NCBI GenBank assembly: GCA_905178155.1
Contig: CAJINV010000001.1
Span: forward strand, 14,443,379-14,507,378
Direction: 5' to 3'
DNA from: Amoebophrya sp. A120
Lineage: Eukaryota > Sar > Dinophyceae > Syndiniales > Amoebophryaceae
DNA length: 64,000 bases
Both the position numbers and the translations under genes were made by a program. Each line of letters starts with the position of its first letter. Within the stretch, counting starts at the first letter, position 1. Under the pieces are notes generated by a model. That model was not told the origin of the DNA. It made no database searches and saw only the letters and a list, made by a program, of their open reading frames with translations. Below are positions 1-12,000 of this stretch, piece by piece.

Positions 1-1484
1 CGGCTGGCCCATTCATTGTGAGGGAGGCCGGCGAGCCCCCTCGGCGCCGCGCCCGCTTTCTTGCATCCCGGGCGTTACGCTTTCCTGCCGGGCGGCCAGC
101 CGCCTTCCGCCTTGGAACAAGGCCAGCGGGCTGCACCTGGGAAAGGCGAAACACGGAAGCCATCGAAACGATGGCGGGCCCACGCCCAACGCAAAATCGG
201 TGCCCCAGGAAGCAGGAACACACAATGCGCGCATGCTCTTCCCGCGGACTCTCCTAACCAAGAGTGGGAGCGCGCGGTCGGGCCGTCCCGATGCCCAGGC
301 CGGTGGCCCAAGAAATCCGGCGCCACTTTCGCACGCCCCTTCCCAAGACGGCGCCCCCCACCCTCCACCGCCTCTCTCCAACGCCACAAGAAACACAACA
401 GAGCCTCGGGTGGGTTGCCAGAAATCGAGCAGCGCGCGGCGGTTTCTGCTATCGAACAAACAGACATGGTCCCTCCACAAGACCTCCAGGCGCGCCCGCG
501 AGTAGCTTCACTATGTTTACGAGCGCTGACTAAATTTCATCGAGTTCAATGCTTTAAAGGCCGAAATCGATCAAATTTAGCCAGCACTTTTGTGGCTAAA
601 GCCAGCGCGCGCGCTGGCTAAAGCCATCAGCCGGGGGGGTTAATTTTTGGCACTATGTACCTCCTTATGCGCTAGCAGAAGGAATTTTTAAGATTGCGAT
701 TGCAATCTGTAGTCGTCGGCGGCCGCCAGGATCTTCACACATAAAAACTGATCTTGCAGCTTCGCTTTTATTTGGGGGTGGAGATCATTCGGTAATGCAC
801 TGCTCGAGTGTGTGAACTATCTAAGTACTAAGTGAAAAGGACCAAATTTCAACATTCACTAATGGATTCAGAGCCCCCTTTATTCGATTTTGTGTTCCTC
901 TGAGCAGGAGCAGCGCGTGCATTCTTCCGTCAAGATGCACAAGCCTCCTGACATGAATCATGATCATGATCATCCTCATGATTAATTTGAATTTCCATAT
1001 CAAGAATGCCTCGGCCGTTGGTTCTGGTATCGATGCTAGCTTAAGAGATCTCGATTGAAAATGAAACGGACTCCAGAATCATCCTCATCGTGGGGGACCA
1101 AACGTCAATAGATGGATCAACTGCTAACTCGCACGACGATTTCAAGCGACAAACGAAGGCTCAAGTTCACCTTCGCCGGAGCCCTCCGTACACGGACGAC
1201 TGGAATTGAAGGCGTCACTACATCCCACATGCGTGGAGACACCATGTTTGCGTGTTCTTGTAACTACCGCAAATGCAAGGCTACCGCTTTGTGTTTTTTG
1301 TTCAGAGGTGGGAAAAAACAACTGTATGTTCGAAAAGAAAATGAAACTGTACTCCTAGGATTGCGCGAACGCCGAATCTGGACAGTCGTCAATATCGGTA
1401 AGACCCAGCGCATCCATGCAAAAGCTCGGAGTCCGTCAACTCAAGCAGGCCGACGCGGTACAGCACAGAGGAACTGGATATTTA
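1..1484. other. Gene-free stretch, GC-rich at its left edge
   Basis: No reading frame here looks protein-like. Bases 1-530 are strongly GC-rich and open in several overlapping frames on both strands, which is typical of GC-rich non-coding DNA. A perfect 20-bp palindrome lies at 600-619. The stretch 650-1484 is AT-richer and I see nothing in it; it includes the downstream flank of the phospholipase gene that ends at 1485. Confidence 0.55.
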
Positions 1485-3890
1485 TCACGACAAAAAAAAA
1501 ACTACGCACATGCATACAAAATAGGCACTGCAAGTGCAAGACGTGAGCTGACTCCGAACTTCAGCAGGCAAAGGATAAACGTCGAGCCCGGCGCTAGTAA
1601 CCTGCATCCAGGGGAAGGCCCAGACGTTGGGGAGCCCGTAGTGCGCCACCCCCGGAAAAACCTCGGACCCGTCTTTGCGCTGCCAGCGAAAGGGCGGCTG
1701 GCCGGCGGTGGTCGGCCCGGACTTGGCCTGCACGCTCATGACGCGTGCGAGGCAGTGGTTGACCAGCTTCGCGTCGATGGCGCCGTTGGGAATAGGGTTT
1801 TGCCTTGCCAGATCCATCCGTGCGGCCACGTCGTGACCGGGCGACGTGGGTCCCGGCCAGGCACCCCACTTGTTCTCCACTAGAAGTCCCCGCATGTCGA
1901 GCAGTGACCCGGGTGCCGCGGCCGTCAGAATCTTCATCCGCGGCGCATTTGTCGCCGAATACAGGTCCCCGTGCGACTTTTCCGCTGCGGCAAAGCCCGT
2001 TTTTTCCCGCATCTGCGCGAACACCGGGCGGTTGACCGAGCCGATGAACTTCTTCTCGGACAGGGTCGCCGACACGTCATGCGCCTCGGTTGCACCGGGG
2101 ACCGTTTCGACCATCCACAGTGTGCCCGGCGCCAGCGGCGACTGGCCCGGGCTGTACTGCTGGTAGCTCACGACCAGCCACTGCGCATTTCGCGTGCCGG
2201 CGTTCCGCGTCTGGTAGCGACTCGCCCAGTCGGCGCCCGTGCGCGCCAGTCGGTTCACGGCCATCAGGTGCATGAAGCCCGGCACGGTGGGCTTGTCGTC
2301 CACCTTGTCGTACAGCGTGGAGTCGAGGACCTCCAAACTCGTGTCCATAATCACCAACCCCGTATCTGTCAAATAGTGATCGTCCCCGGAGGAAATCAAG
2401 CCGGGGTAGGAGCTCATGGCGATCTTCCTCGCGGAGGTGTCGCCCCCGGGCAGCGCGAAATCGTAGTACTTGTACACGCGAAGCATCTGCGCGTAGTCTC
2501 CCCAGGTGGCGTGTCCGACCAGCATATCTGTGTCCGTAATCCGCACGTACGCCGTGCAGTGCCCGTCCTCGGCCAGGCGACGCTCCCAGTGCGCATCGTC
2601 CAGGAGGTCCTCCCGCTGTCCTTCTTGTTGAACCACGGGTGCAACTTTTTCAGTAGCTTTATTTCCAGGCTGTACTTCCATTTCTTGATGAGGTTCTTTA
2701 TTTCCTACCGAGGATTGTGCCCCTGTTCGTGTTCTTTGTTTGGCTTGTTCCTTCTTTTCCTTTTGCAGAAACACGAGCGCTCCAGCCCCGATGGCCTCCG
2801 TGCGGTCCAGGATGGCGCGCGGGCTGTAGGCTTTCATCATTTGCTGCAGCTCCGCTAACGAATTCAGCAAGAGTAGGTCCACCATGTTTAATTTGTGGAT
2901 GTAGTAGTGCGTGGCCATGTGGTTGTAGCCGTCCAGCATGCCCCACAGCTGGAACAGCATGTAGCGGATTTGCCGGCTATAGGCGTCCGGCGGCTCCTCG
3001 GGCAGCACGTGGTCTTCGAACACGCTCTGCTCCCGCACCGCGGCAATTTCATTCTGCAGCACTGTTTTGATGTTCAACAGCGCGTGGTTGGCTTTCTCTG
3101 ACTCGAGGAGCAGCTTGTGGTGGTTCGCGTAGAATTCGGAGATCCGCACGGACGTGAGCAGTCCCTCGATGTAGCCGGCACTGTACATCTTCACGTCCTC
3201 ATCCACGCCGGGCATGTCCGCGTTGGTGGAGACGTTAAAGTGCGCCCAGCCCTGGTACTCGATGCTGTCAGTGAAAGTCGCTTCCGCAATACCGCGACCG
3301 CCCCGCCCCGACACGTCCAACCGGAGCGAGGCCTCATCGGCGTCCCAAACCATCAACAGGGAGCTCGGGAGCTGCTCCACATCAAAGTTTAGCTTGATCG
3401 GAAAAAGGCTGCTGGTGGTGCGTGTTTTCGTCTCAGCTTTCAGCTGCACTCCAGCGCGCTGGGCCTTCTGCAGAAAGGATGCTTGCTGTCTGGTGGTTTC
3501 TTTCCCTTGGCGGTTGAAATCCTTGATGTTGTCGCTTTCTGCCTTATTTTCGGTCGTCGTGGTGCCGGTTCGCGTACGGTCATAATTGGGACTTTTGTCC
3601 TTCCATGCAAACCGGAACTTCTGCGTTTTGGGGTCCTTAGCGATGTGGTTGTAAGGCATTGCCCACGGATCCTTGGCACTCTTGTTCTCCGCCGCACCTT
3701 TCTCAGCTTCAGCAGCGTCCGGGCGCCGGAGCCTGCCGTGGTGCTGGCCATGTGGTCGACCCGGTACGCCTACGGGGGAAACGAAGTCAGCAACTACGAA
3801 ACCAGGGCGGGCGACGAAAAAATACCAGCATGTGGCCACAGCCGTGCCGGCACGGCAGAAACGATCGAGCGGGCTCCTGCTCGACATCAT
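1485..3890 (-). CDS. Phospholipase B-like protein (Ntn hydrolase family)
   Basis: Single-exon gene of 801 residues starting at the ATG at 3888-3890. The C-terminal two thirds matches the phospholipase B-like (PLBD/lamina ancestor) family. The nucleophile region GHCTAYVRITDTDMLVGHATW places the expected N-terminal-nucleophile Cys at residue 445. It is followed by the family's SYPGLISSGDDHYLTDTGL block, the NAQWLVVSYQQY block, and a C-terminal FRWQRKDGSEVFPG..HYGLPNVW block. In the family, autocleavage before the Cys creates an acid amidase/phospholipase-like enzyme in lysosomes or secreted fluid. Residues 15-40 are hydrophobic and could be a signal peptide, but charged and Gly/Arg-rich sequence follows. 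The tail beyond the family's usual end is Cys-rich and hydrophobic. The family call is solid; the substrate is unknown. Confidence 0.9.
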   Translation of the reverse strand: MMSSRSPLDRFCRAGTAVATCWYFFVARPGFVVADFVSPVGVPGRPHGQHHGRLRRPDAAEAEKGAAENKSAKDPWAMPYNHIAKDPKTQKFRFAWKDKSPNYDRTRTGTTTTENKAESDNIKDFNRQGKETTRQQASFLQKAQRAGVQLKAETKTRTTSSLFPIKLNFDVEQLPSSLLMVWDADEASLRLDVSGRGGRGIAEATFTDSIEYQGWAHFNVSTNADMPGVDEDVKMYSAGYIEGLLTSVRISEFYANHHKLLLESEKANHALLNIKTVLQNEIAAVREQSVFEDHVLPEEPPDAYSRQIRYMLFQLWGMLDGYNHMATHYYIHKLNMVDLLLLNSLAELQQMMKAYSPRAILDRTEAIGAGALVFLQKEKKEQAKQRTRTGAQSSVGNKEPHQEMEVQPGNKATEKVAPVVQQEGQREDLLDDAHWERRLAEDGHCTAYVRITDTDMLVGHATWGDYAQMLRVYKYYDFALPGGDTSARKIAMSSYPGLISSGDDHYLTDTGLVIMDTSLEVLDSTLYDKVDDKPTVPGFMHLMAVNRLARTGADWASRYQTRNAGTRNAQWLVVSYQQYSPGQSPLAPGTLWMVETVPGATEAHDVSATLSEKKFIGSVNRPVFAQMREKTGFAAAEKSHGDLYSATNAPRMKILTAAAPGSLLDMRGLLVENKWGAWPGPTSPGHDVAARMDLARQNPIPNGAIDAKLVNHCLARVMSVQAKSGPTTAGQPPFRWQRKDGSEVFPGVAHYGLPNVWAFPWMQVTSAGLDVYPLPAEVRSQLTSCTCSAYFVCMCVVFFLS

Positions 3891-4110
3891 TATTCTCCCC
3901 AGTCAATGAAGTCGCTCGGTCGCCGCTCAGCTCTGCATACTCAGGCGCATCGCGGCCATCGCGTCTTGTGGACGCCCGCCAGTAGCGCCAGAGGCACCCG
4001 GCCGTAGACGAGCATGCTATTTGGGCCTCTCTTTTTCCTATTTTTTTAACTAAGCAAAAGATTGATTTCTCTCGAGCTCTACTTCGCTTATCTTCTTACC
4101 GCACTCAACA

Positions 4111-4693
4111 TCAAGCGCTCACTCTTGTATTCTCTTTTTCCTTTTCCTGCATAGCACTTGCGCAGCGACAAGCCAGCAGAACAAGATCAAGAGGCCCATA
4201 AAAGGACCGACGGTTGTTTATGTTTTTGTGCACGCCCGTCACCGCATCAGAACCCTGCGCATCACCGCCGAAAAAGCGGCCCGCTTTCTCGTCGGTGATG
4301 CGCTGCAACACGAACCCAAGCTGTAGTGCTACCAAAACCGCCTGTGGTCCGATACATTGTAACTGCTGTGTCTGACGCTACTAACTTAGCTGATTTTTGT
4401 ACCATCGAGTTCTTCCTCTTCTTCATAAAAGCACTCGCAGCACGAGGCACAAGCACACGCCAACATATACAACTTGGCACTGTGCGTTTCAGTGTGTTTC
4501 ATCGTAGACCGGATGCATATGCAATTTCTTTCGTACAATACAAGTTCAGGAGTTCGTTGAGGATGGTACCAGTGAGTCCGGGTTTAATTTTCGTTTTCAT
4601 ACCTTTTTTAGAAGATAAATTCGAGTTCATCGCCGGGCCATTTGCTCCGAAACGGAGGTAGCCGGAGCACTGTTGTGAAATATCTATCGGCAT
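4111..4693 (-). CDS. Possible small two-exon gene, unknown function
   Basis: Tentative gene of 102 residues. Exon 1 (4603-4693, from an ATG) reads MPIDISQQCSGYLRFGANG and so on. A GT..AG intron (4329-4602, starting GTATGA and ending TTGGTAG) joins it in frame to exon 2 (4111-4328). Exon 2 encodes a Gly/Asp-rich stretch, then a hydrophobic segment GPLDLVLLACRCA, and ends at a stop at 4111. The frame is also open upstream of 4693, so the 5' end is uncertain. No family is recognised. An overlapping plus-strand frame (4326-4661) cannot be excluded as the real one. Confidence 0.3.
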
Positions 4694-5228
4694 CTCTTCT
4701 ACGTGGTTATCGCTATCTTCCGAAGAAGCAGATGATTGTAACAGTAACAATTGGGCAAAAGATAAAAATTCCGTTTGAGTTGATTCATATCAGTTTCAGT
4801 TGCGTTTATTTGTGAAAGGAGAAAATTGACAAATTGAAGTTGTTTGATTTCGAGGCACTTGACAAATTGAAGGTTGTTTATGCATGGAGGGTCCAGCTGA
4901 TCCTGGCCGATGCATGTGAGAGCTGACTCTCTCAGTTTTACCTTGTACGCGAATAGAGGTTTATAACAAAAGTCAATTACTATCGACGAGGATGACGTAA
5001 AAATCGCATCAGCTGCGTCATCTTCGCCGTTCGGAATCCGTATGCATTTTGAGTTTTCCTTTTCTTTCCGCTAACCCTTTATTGTCATTTTTGGTTTAGT
5101 TCATTCGAAACTACTTACTAGTGAAGTTTAAGTTTTTCAATCATACATAGTCGCAGGACCTGTAGGTGTTGTAACCACGTAGTGGACGTTGATCTTCTTC
5201 TTCATTTGCTCAAAGAACAGCATATGAA

Positions 5229-8200
5229 TCACTCCTCTGCATCCTCCACGTGGTGATGATGGTAATGCGAGTAGTGTTCAAACTCTTCCACGTCCTGCGG
5301 CGACAGACGCTGGGAGGAGTTCTGACTGCCGTACCCGCGGAGGATTTGCGAGTTGCCTCGCTCGTGCGGCAGCGGCAGCGGCACAAAGTGCTTGTCGCGG
5401 AGGTACCGTGGCCTCCTCGTGTCGGCGTAGGAGTCGATTGCGGTGCTGATGTTGTGACAGAACTGCCGCAGCCCCGTGCGCTTTCCGAGTTTCTGCAAGC
5501 CCTTCGGAGACAACGGGCCCGGGGGCTTCGTAATGGTTTCGTCGGTAGAAACGGGCGGGATCACCAGCTCCACCGGCGGCGGGACGCCCCCCTCTTCCAC
5601 GAAGTTCTGGGCGTTGACTCCGTGCGGAACGTGGTAGTGTACGTGTTGCTGGATTTCCTTATCCGGTTGGTTTGCCGGATCTTTCCTGCTCCTGCTGCTC
5701 ATTGATGTTGCTGCACCACCAGCATGTATTACATTTTCCTCCTCTGTAGTCGAAGGCACCAGATAACTACCCGCGTCGTTTTCCGTTTCCGTCCCGGACA
5801 CGGTCGGCGCCTCGTTTTGCAGCGCGCCCTCCGTGAGCCTGCTTCCTCCGTCGACCGGCATGTTGGCCGTTTGGGCGAGGGGCGAGGCGTTCTCGGCACC
5901 TTTTCGCATCACCGAGGACTCGGACTCGCGCTCCACGTGGACCCGCGCCGCGTGCGAGAGCTCCTCCTCCCCGTCTTCCGTGACGTGGTGGTAGTGAATG
6001 TGGTGGTGCACATGACGGTGCACCTCCCCGGTGTGTGGGTCGCGCTGGTGCGCGGAGTCGTGCTCGGACAGCCGCGCCCCCTCGATCTGCTTCACCAGCT
6101 GAAATTTCTTCTTCTCCGCTGCCTGGAGCCGTCTCTCGCGCTCTTCCGCCCGCTCCATGTCGAGCTTGTCGAGCTTTGCCTGCCGCTCCTCCTTTTTCCG
6201 TATCACCAGTTCTATCGTCTCCTGCTCTTTTCGCTTCTTCTTCTTCGCCATTTCCTCCTTTTCCGCCAGCCACTTCGTGAGCGTCTCCACGCGCTTCGCC
6301 TCCCGTTCGTGCAGCTCCGAGTTGACGCCAACCATCTGCTGATGAAACCGCTCGCGCTCGTCTTCCTGTCGCTCGCGCTGCCGTGCGTCGAAGTCGCGCT
6401 TCTTCTTCGCGAGAAAAACGACTTTCCGCTTCCGCTCCTCCTTCAGGTCGTACAGGATCGACTGCTTCTATGGAAGTGTCAGGATTGAAATCGACAAATT
6501 TCTCACGCAGGAACTGCAAGGCATGAAGTGCCTCTCTTGCAGGAATGGCAAGGGAGGCCGACTGTTAGCCTGTTTGGGGTCTGTGAAGATAGAGCTGCTA
6601 AAGTAGCATGACAAGAGACGCCTTCTGTCCCTAAACAGCATGACAAACTGGATTTAGTAGACAGTGCCGAAAGTTCTCGTGCACCGCTTAGAAATTGGGC
6701 TTCCAACTGGTATCGATTTTATGCATTACAAGTTATTTCAACTTGTTTGTCGATTTCAATTCTGACACTCCCATAGCTTCTCCCGCTCGGACAGGTCCTT
6801 GTACTGCCGCCGGTTGCGGTATGGAAGCGTCAGGACAGAATCGTTAAAGTTGAAATAATTTCTCATGCAGGAACTGCAAGGCACGCAGTGCCTCTCTTGC
6901 AGGGATTGCAAGTGAGGCCGACAGTCAGCCTGTTTGGGGTCTGCGAGAGAGCTGCTAAAGTAGCATGACAAAAGACGCCTTCTGTCCCTCAACAGCATGA
7001 CAAACTGGATTTAAACGGTCCCGAAATTTGTCATGCAACGCTTAGAAATTGGGCTTCTAACTGCAACTGGTATCAATTTTATGCATTACAAATCCTTTCA
7101 ACTTTGTCGATTTCAATCCTGACACATCCATATGCGGTAGAACCGGCCCTCCCGAAACTCGCCGGCGTAGCTCTTGCGGTCCGCAACTTTCCCGGTCACG
7201 CTGTGTTCCACCTGCAGTGATGAAGACGTGCGCCATATTTATAACATCCTCTACTTCAAGCTCGCCAGGGTCTAAAAATTTAAGCGCGCCGTCATCCGCG
7301 CAGGCCCAGGTTTACACGCAAGATACTAGAACTTGAACTACTACAGTAGTACTAGTAGTACTAGTACATGTAGAAAATAAAAAGCTACCTGGCTAGCGAA
7401 GTTGTAATCAAATCAAGCAATACTGTAAGCTCCGGCCTGAATGGATTTCTCGGGAGAGGGGCTGGAAATTTGCCTTTGCGCCGTCTCTTGGGAGACGAGC
7501 TGGGGCTGCTGCCGCCAACCTCCTCACCTTCGACGGGACCTGCTCCCTCCTCTTTGCTTTCCGTCCGCGCTGCGGCTGCAGGGGAAGCCGCGGTGGACCT
7601 GAAAATGTTTACGCCCACATGACTAAGACAACGGAAGAGGCAAGACCAAGATCAAGATAGATCGACGAAATGATATTTTCCACAAACTTTCTCTAGGCTG
7701 GCTAGACTCACTTCCAATTCCAAACTAGTAGATCAAACAGTAGTTGTGTCTCACCCGCTTCCCGGTCTTCTGGGGTCGAACGCAGCTTGGGAGCTGGTGG
7801 CGGTAGGTATTCGCTCGGGACTCTGGCTTTTTCTTTTCGGCATTCGCGCTTCGAGATCCGTCATGTCGGGCGCGTAATCTCCCGCTTTCTCCTTGAACAG
7901 TATCCACGAAAAAACACCCATCCCCATCCAATTTGTCATGCGAAACATGCATGAAGTGCACTATTTGACGTCATGCAAAAAATGGATGGGGATGGGTGTT
8001 TTTTCCTGGATAAACAGCGTATGCACCGCACTGGGGTCTGGATCGGTGAAGATGAAGGCAGAATTGGTTACTTTTCGTTTTTTCTCCTTCTCTTTCTGTT
8101 GGTCTACCTGCTTTCCGTCGCCTTTTTTTGGCGACTTGATACCGATGGGGGATCCCTGGTGCTCCTTCTTTCCCTTTGTATTTGTGGCGAGTGGCATGCC

Positions 8201-9092
8201 GGACTCTGCTCGCGCCGCGTCCCAGTCCTTTAAGCGGTCCACCTCTTCATGAACCGCGATCGTCTCGAGCTCTATCGTAGTGAGGCGCTCCTTTGATTTC
8301 GATACCGGTGGTGGTGGCGGCGATGCAGCGGAATCTGCTGCAGCTGCAGCTATTGCTGGTGGTGCGTCTTCTGCAACTTTTGCAGGCTCTGGCGCAGCAC
8401 CAGCAACCGTTTCCGTTCCAGCAGACGGCGCTTCTGCTGCTTCTTTCGTCTGTGCTGGTGCCTCTTGTTGTTCTATGGGAAGATCATTTCGCGTTACGTC
8501 AAGCGCTGCGGCGTCTTCTGTCGCTGCTGTGGCTGCACTTGCGCCTCCGGCATCTGGTGGCGCGCCTTCGGGACCTGCTGCGAGATCTCTTTCCGTCTTT
8601 CCACCATCCTCTCCCACTGGTGGTGCCGGTGCGCTAGTGCTTGTCTCCTCTACCGCCTCATGCTTCTCTGCCTCGGCTGGTGGCTCTAAATCGTTAGGCG
8701 CGGCGCTCTCGGGTTCAGCGACAGAAGGCGGCTCAACCTGAAGTTAGTGGATCGATCATGGGAGCTGCCGTACTTTGGGAAAAAATCGAAATCAAACATT
8801 CGGATTCGGTGAGAGGTTGAATCGGAACCAAACCAGCAAAACAAGAGCTGGGAACAAAAGTATGAACAACAAAGCGATGTTACCCGCACCACACGCAACG
8901 AACTTACCTCGCCCTCCTCCATCACCACCTCTGCATCTGTTTGTTGAAAGTGTTTTTCCGCGGCCGGTCCGCGTAGAAAGTGGCCGGACGGCGACACCGG
9001 CGGTCGGGGACTCTCTGCCAGGGGCAGCCTTGGTTGGTGTCGCTTCATCGCGGTTTTGCTTGGTTTCAAGAGATTTCGGTCCTGCAGGTACT
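5229..9092 (-). CDS. Exons 9-15 of the WW/IQ gene: linker, coiled coil, His-rich tail
   Basis: Exon 9 begins QYLQDRNLLKPSKTAMKRHQ after an introner and ends at a consensus donor GTAAGT at 8907. Exon 10 is Ala/Pro/Glu-rich with Lys-rich stretches. An introner at 7901-8012 interrupts it, and the frame resumes as HTLFKEKAGDYAPDMTDLEA. Exons 13, 14 and 15 are separated by two family-C introners and read REGRFYRNRRQYKDLSEREK, then QSILYDLKEERKRK. Exon 15 is a strongly charged coiled coil, followed by repeated His clusters and the stop at 5229. Confidence 0.82.
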
Positions 9093-12000
9093 GGTCCTAT
9101 CCACAGTAAATTTTCCGTACACGTGGTACAGGTACACATGCGGTTTCTGCATGACAAAACTTGGCTTCGATCCTAGTTTAGCATAACAATTTTTACGCTT
9201 CAAATTGGTGAAATTTGTGATGCATCTTGTACATGTGCGGGAAATTTGTATTGCATAGGTCCACACAGAGCGCAACTTCCAGCTCCATCTCCTCCAACGC
9301 GAGCGACAAGTCCTCCACGTCGCCGTACCGCTCAAACTATGCATTGCAAAACCAAAAGTATCGTACTAGTATACTTAAAATGCATATACAAATTTTCCCA
9401 AGAAAAAAAAGCAATTTGTCATGCTATTTCAGGTAGATGAACATGAGAGTTGGATTTGTCATGCATATCTGCACCTAGTACGAGTACGAAACAACTTTTG
9501 CACAGGATACAAAGTACCGGTACTCGTCGAAGTGCCGGGAGGGGTAGAAATTCACCTGCACCATGACGGAATCCGGGCCGGTCTGCTGGTACTCGAAAAA
9601 CCCCCGCAGCGGCCAGCACGACTCCTCGATCAGGTCCTCCACGAGTTTGCGCCCCAAGTACCCCCGCCAGTGCCTCTGGATGGTGGTGGCGTTCTGCCGC
9701 AGCCACTGGTTCGCGAGTTCGACCTTCAGGTACTGGGTCGCCCACACCTGCTTCATCTTCTGCTGCACGAGCAGCAGTGCCTGGTGCGCCTTGCTGCCCT
9801 CGCGACTGAAACGAAGGAAAAGTTGCTCGCGTTCGATCTGAGATTTGTTTGTGAACCAACAGCAACAGGATAGATAGATCATGCCTGCTTACAGTGGGGG
9901 CTTAAGTCTTTCCTTCCTCGCGGATCTCTTGCTCATGGAGTGTGAAGTAGCGAAAGTCAGTATTGCGCTGCAGAAACAGCGGAGCGTTGGCGGAAGAAGT
10001 AGTGGTCTATCAATTGAAAAAATGATTTCTTCATGTTTATTGAGCATCAGTACGTCTCTGCTTCGCACGAGGAACCCTCTTGCTCTAGCCTGAATCGTTA
10101 CGGAAGCCTCGGCGCGGGCGTCGACCAAACCGAGAGCGTCCCGGAGAGCCTCCATTACCGGGGCGCGACCTACCATCATCCTACGCAGCTTGGCGATCCG
10201 GACTAGGGAACCTCGGAGTACGCGCTGGATGTCTACGATGCACTTCAACATGTAAGCCTGCTGCGCAGGTTCGCTATTGAAAAGCTCGTAAACGCCGTTC
10301 CTGTTTGTCGTGTTTCGGAATTCACAAAATGTAGTTTCCTCGGTAGTAGTACTCGTCGTGTTCTACATCAACACCACGACGTCGAACATTTTCACACAAA
10401 GACAAAACCGCAACCAAAACAGCCAAGCTCAAAAACAAGTCGTATCTGCCTGCTTGTGCGTATATATCAAATACGGCTTTTTGAGGATTTTTCCGGCCTT
10501 CACCGGTGCCATCTGGAGTCTGAAACGCCACGGGACAAAAGAGTCTTCTTGCAGAATGAAGTTGCACAAGACTGGGCGCTCTGCAATGGCGAGCATCTGA
10601 ATCTTTTTCGCCGCCAAGAACCTGTCAAATTCGTTTTGTGTCAAGAATCAGGAGGATGAGGAAAGGATGCGAGGGGGTTTTCTTTGATGCTGAAAGAAAC
10701 TGCAGTAAAAAGGGTCGCAACATCATGATTTTCTACTGTGTTGTAGTCTCAAAGAGACGAATTTCGGCCAAAACCTCCGGCGATCATGTAATTTAAGTCT
10801 GAAGATATCAACAGAGTATACCAGAAGAGTTTATAGAATCCCGGGTCCCAGGGTAGGGAGGACCAGGGAGGAGATTTTGCTATATAAAACCCAAAACCGA
10901 AAACCGAAAAATCATAAAAACCCCAATCGCGGCGGTATGGTGCTCTTTAACAATTTGCGCGAGTTTTCCATGCGGAATATACTCAATCCCCATGGTAGTG
11001 CGATGTCGGGAATGCGGCGACAAAAGACAAAGCTATAAGGCGACGCGATGGCAAAGGCAAAGCTACCCTACAAACGGACCGCGCAAAGCTTTTCAAAAAT
11101 ATTTCAACAATAAATTTCCAGCACATACACAAAATTTGCCCCTGATCCACATCCAACCGCCCCGGGCTTTGGACTGTTTTCTCCCCCGCGGGTTAGGCAC
11201 CCTGCCCGCATTAATTCCAAGGTCTTTACTCCCGTGCCACGCCGTCATGACTAAATAATGGCTATGCCTATTGAGTAATGTTCTGCAGGACACGGCGGCG
11301 CGGCGACCGATAAAGGAAAAGCAAGACCAAGACCCACGGCCCCTCTGGACCCGAACTACGCGAGAGGGCCCAGAGAAAGCCGCGCGCGGCAGGCCGGGCA
11401 CGGCCCGCCCGGCTGTCACAACGGTGCCCATAGCATGGGCGCGCACATGGGGTGGATGCCCAGGCCGAGGCCCACTGCCGCCCAACTTTTGGCGGGCCCC
11501 GCCCCTGCTCTTTTTGCCAGTCTTCATTCTCATTAGGGCGGCGGCATGCAGCTTCTCTGCTCCATCGTTCCTCGGGCCCTCGCCGGCAGTTCGGCCGCCG
11601 AGCTGGTTTGCCTGCGTGGGTGCGTGCCCACCGCCATTGCGACCGACCGGGCGAAGTCAGTCAGTCCAGTGGGCAAAATAAGTGGCGCCACCCTTCCTGC
11701 GGGCCCCTTCGCCCGCGCACGCCTGTCCTGGGGCCGGCCCCTTTTTCGTGCCCGCCCGCGCGGGCGGGGCGCGCCACGCAGGCAGTTTCTGGCTAGGGCG
11801 CGGGCGGTACACCCGCACGCCGAGTGCGTGGGACACACGCACGGGCCGGGCAATACAAGGAGCGAAGGCCCGGGGCCCCCGGCGAAATGGACGGGCGCGC
11901 GCCGGGGCGGACGGAGGCGGGCCAACAGGCCGCCTGGCTGCCCCGAAGCACAAGGCCGGCCAAAAGACTGCCATGGGGCGGCGCGGAGGGCAGGGCAGAA

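Noticed and set aside
1112-1883. Plus-strand open frames before and over the phospholipase gene
   Set aside because: Composition is not protein-like, and the 3' part is antisense to a well supported gene.
1971-2858. Plus-strand 295-codon frame opposite the phospholipase B-like gene
   Set aside because: Antisense to conserved family motifs; no motif of its own.
5250-6488. Plus-strand frames of 150-254 codons opposite the last exon of the WW/IQ gene
   Set aside because: They are antisense shadows of a charged coiled-coil exon whose joins are supported by two introners.
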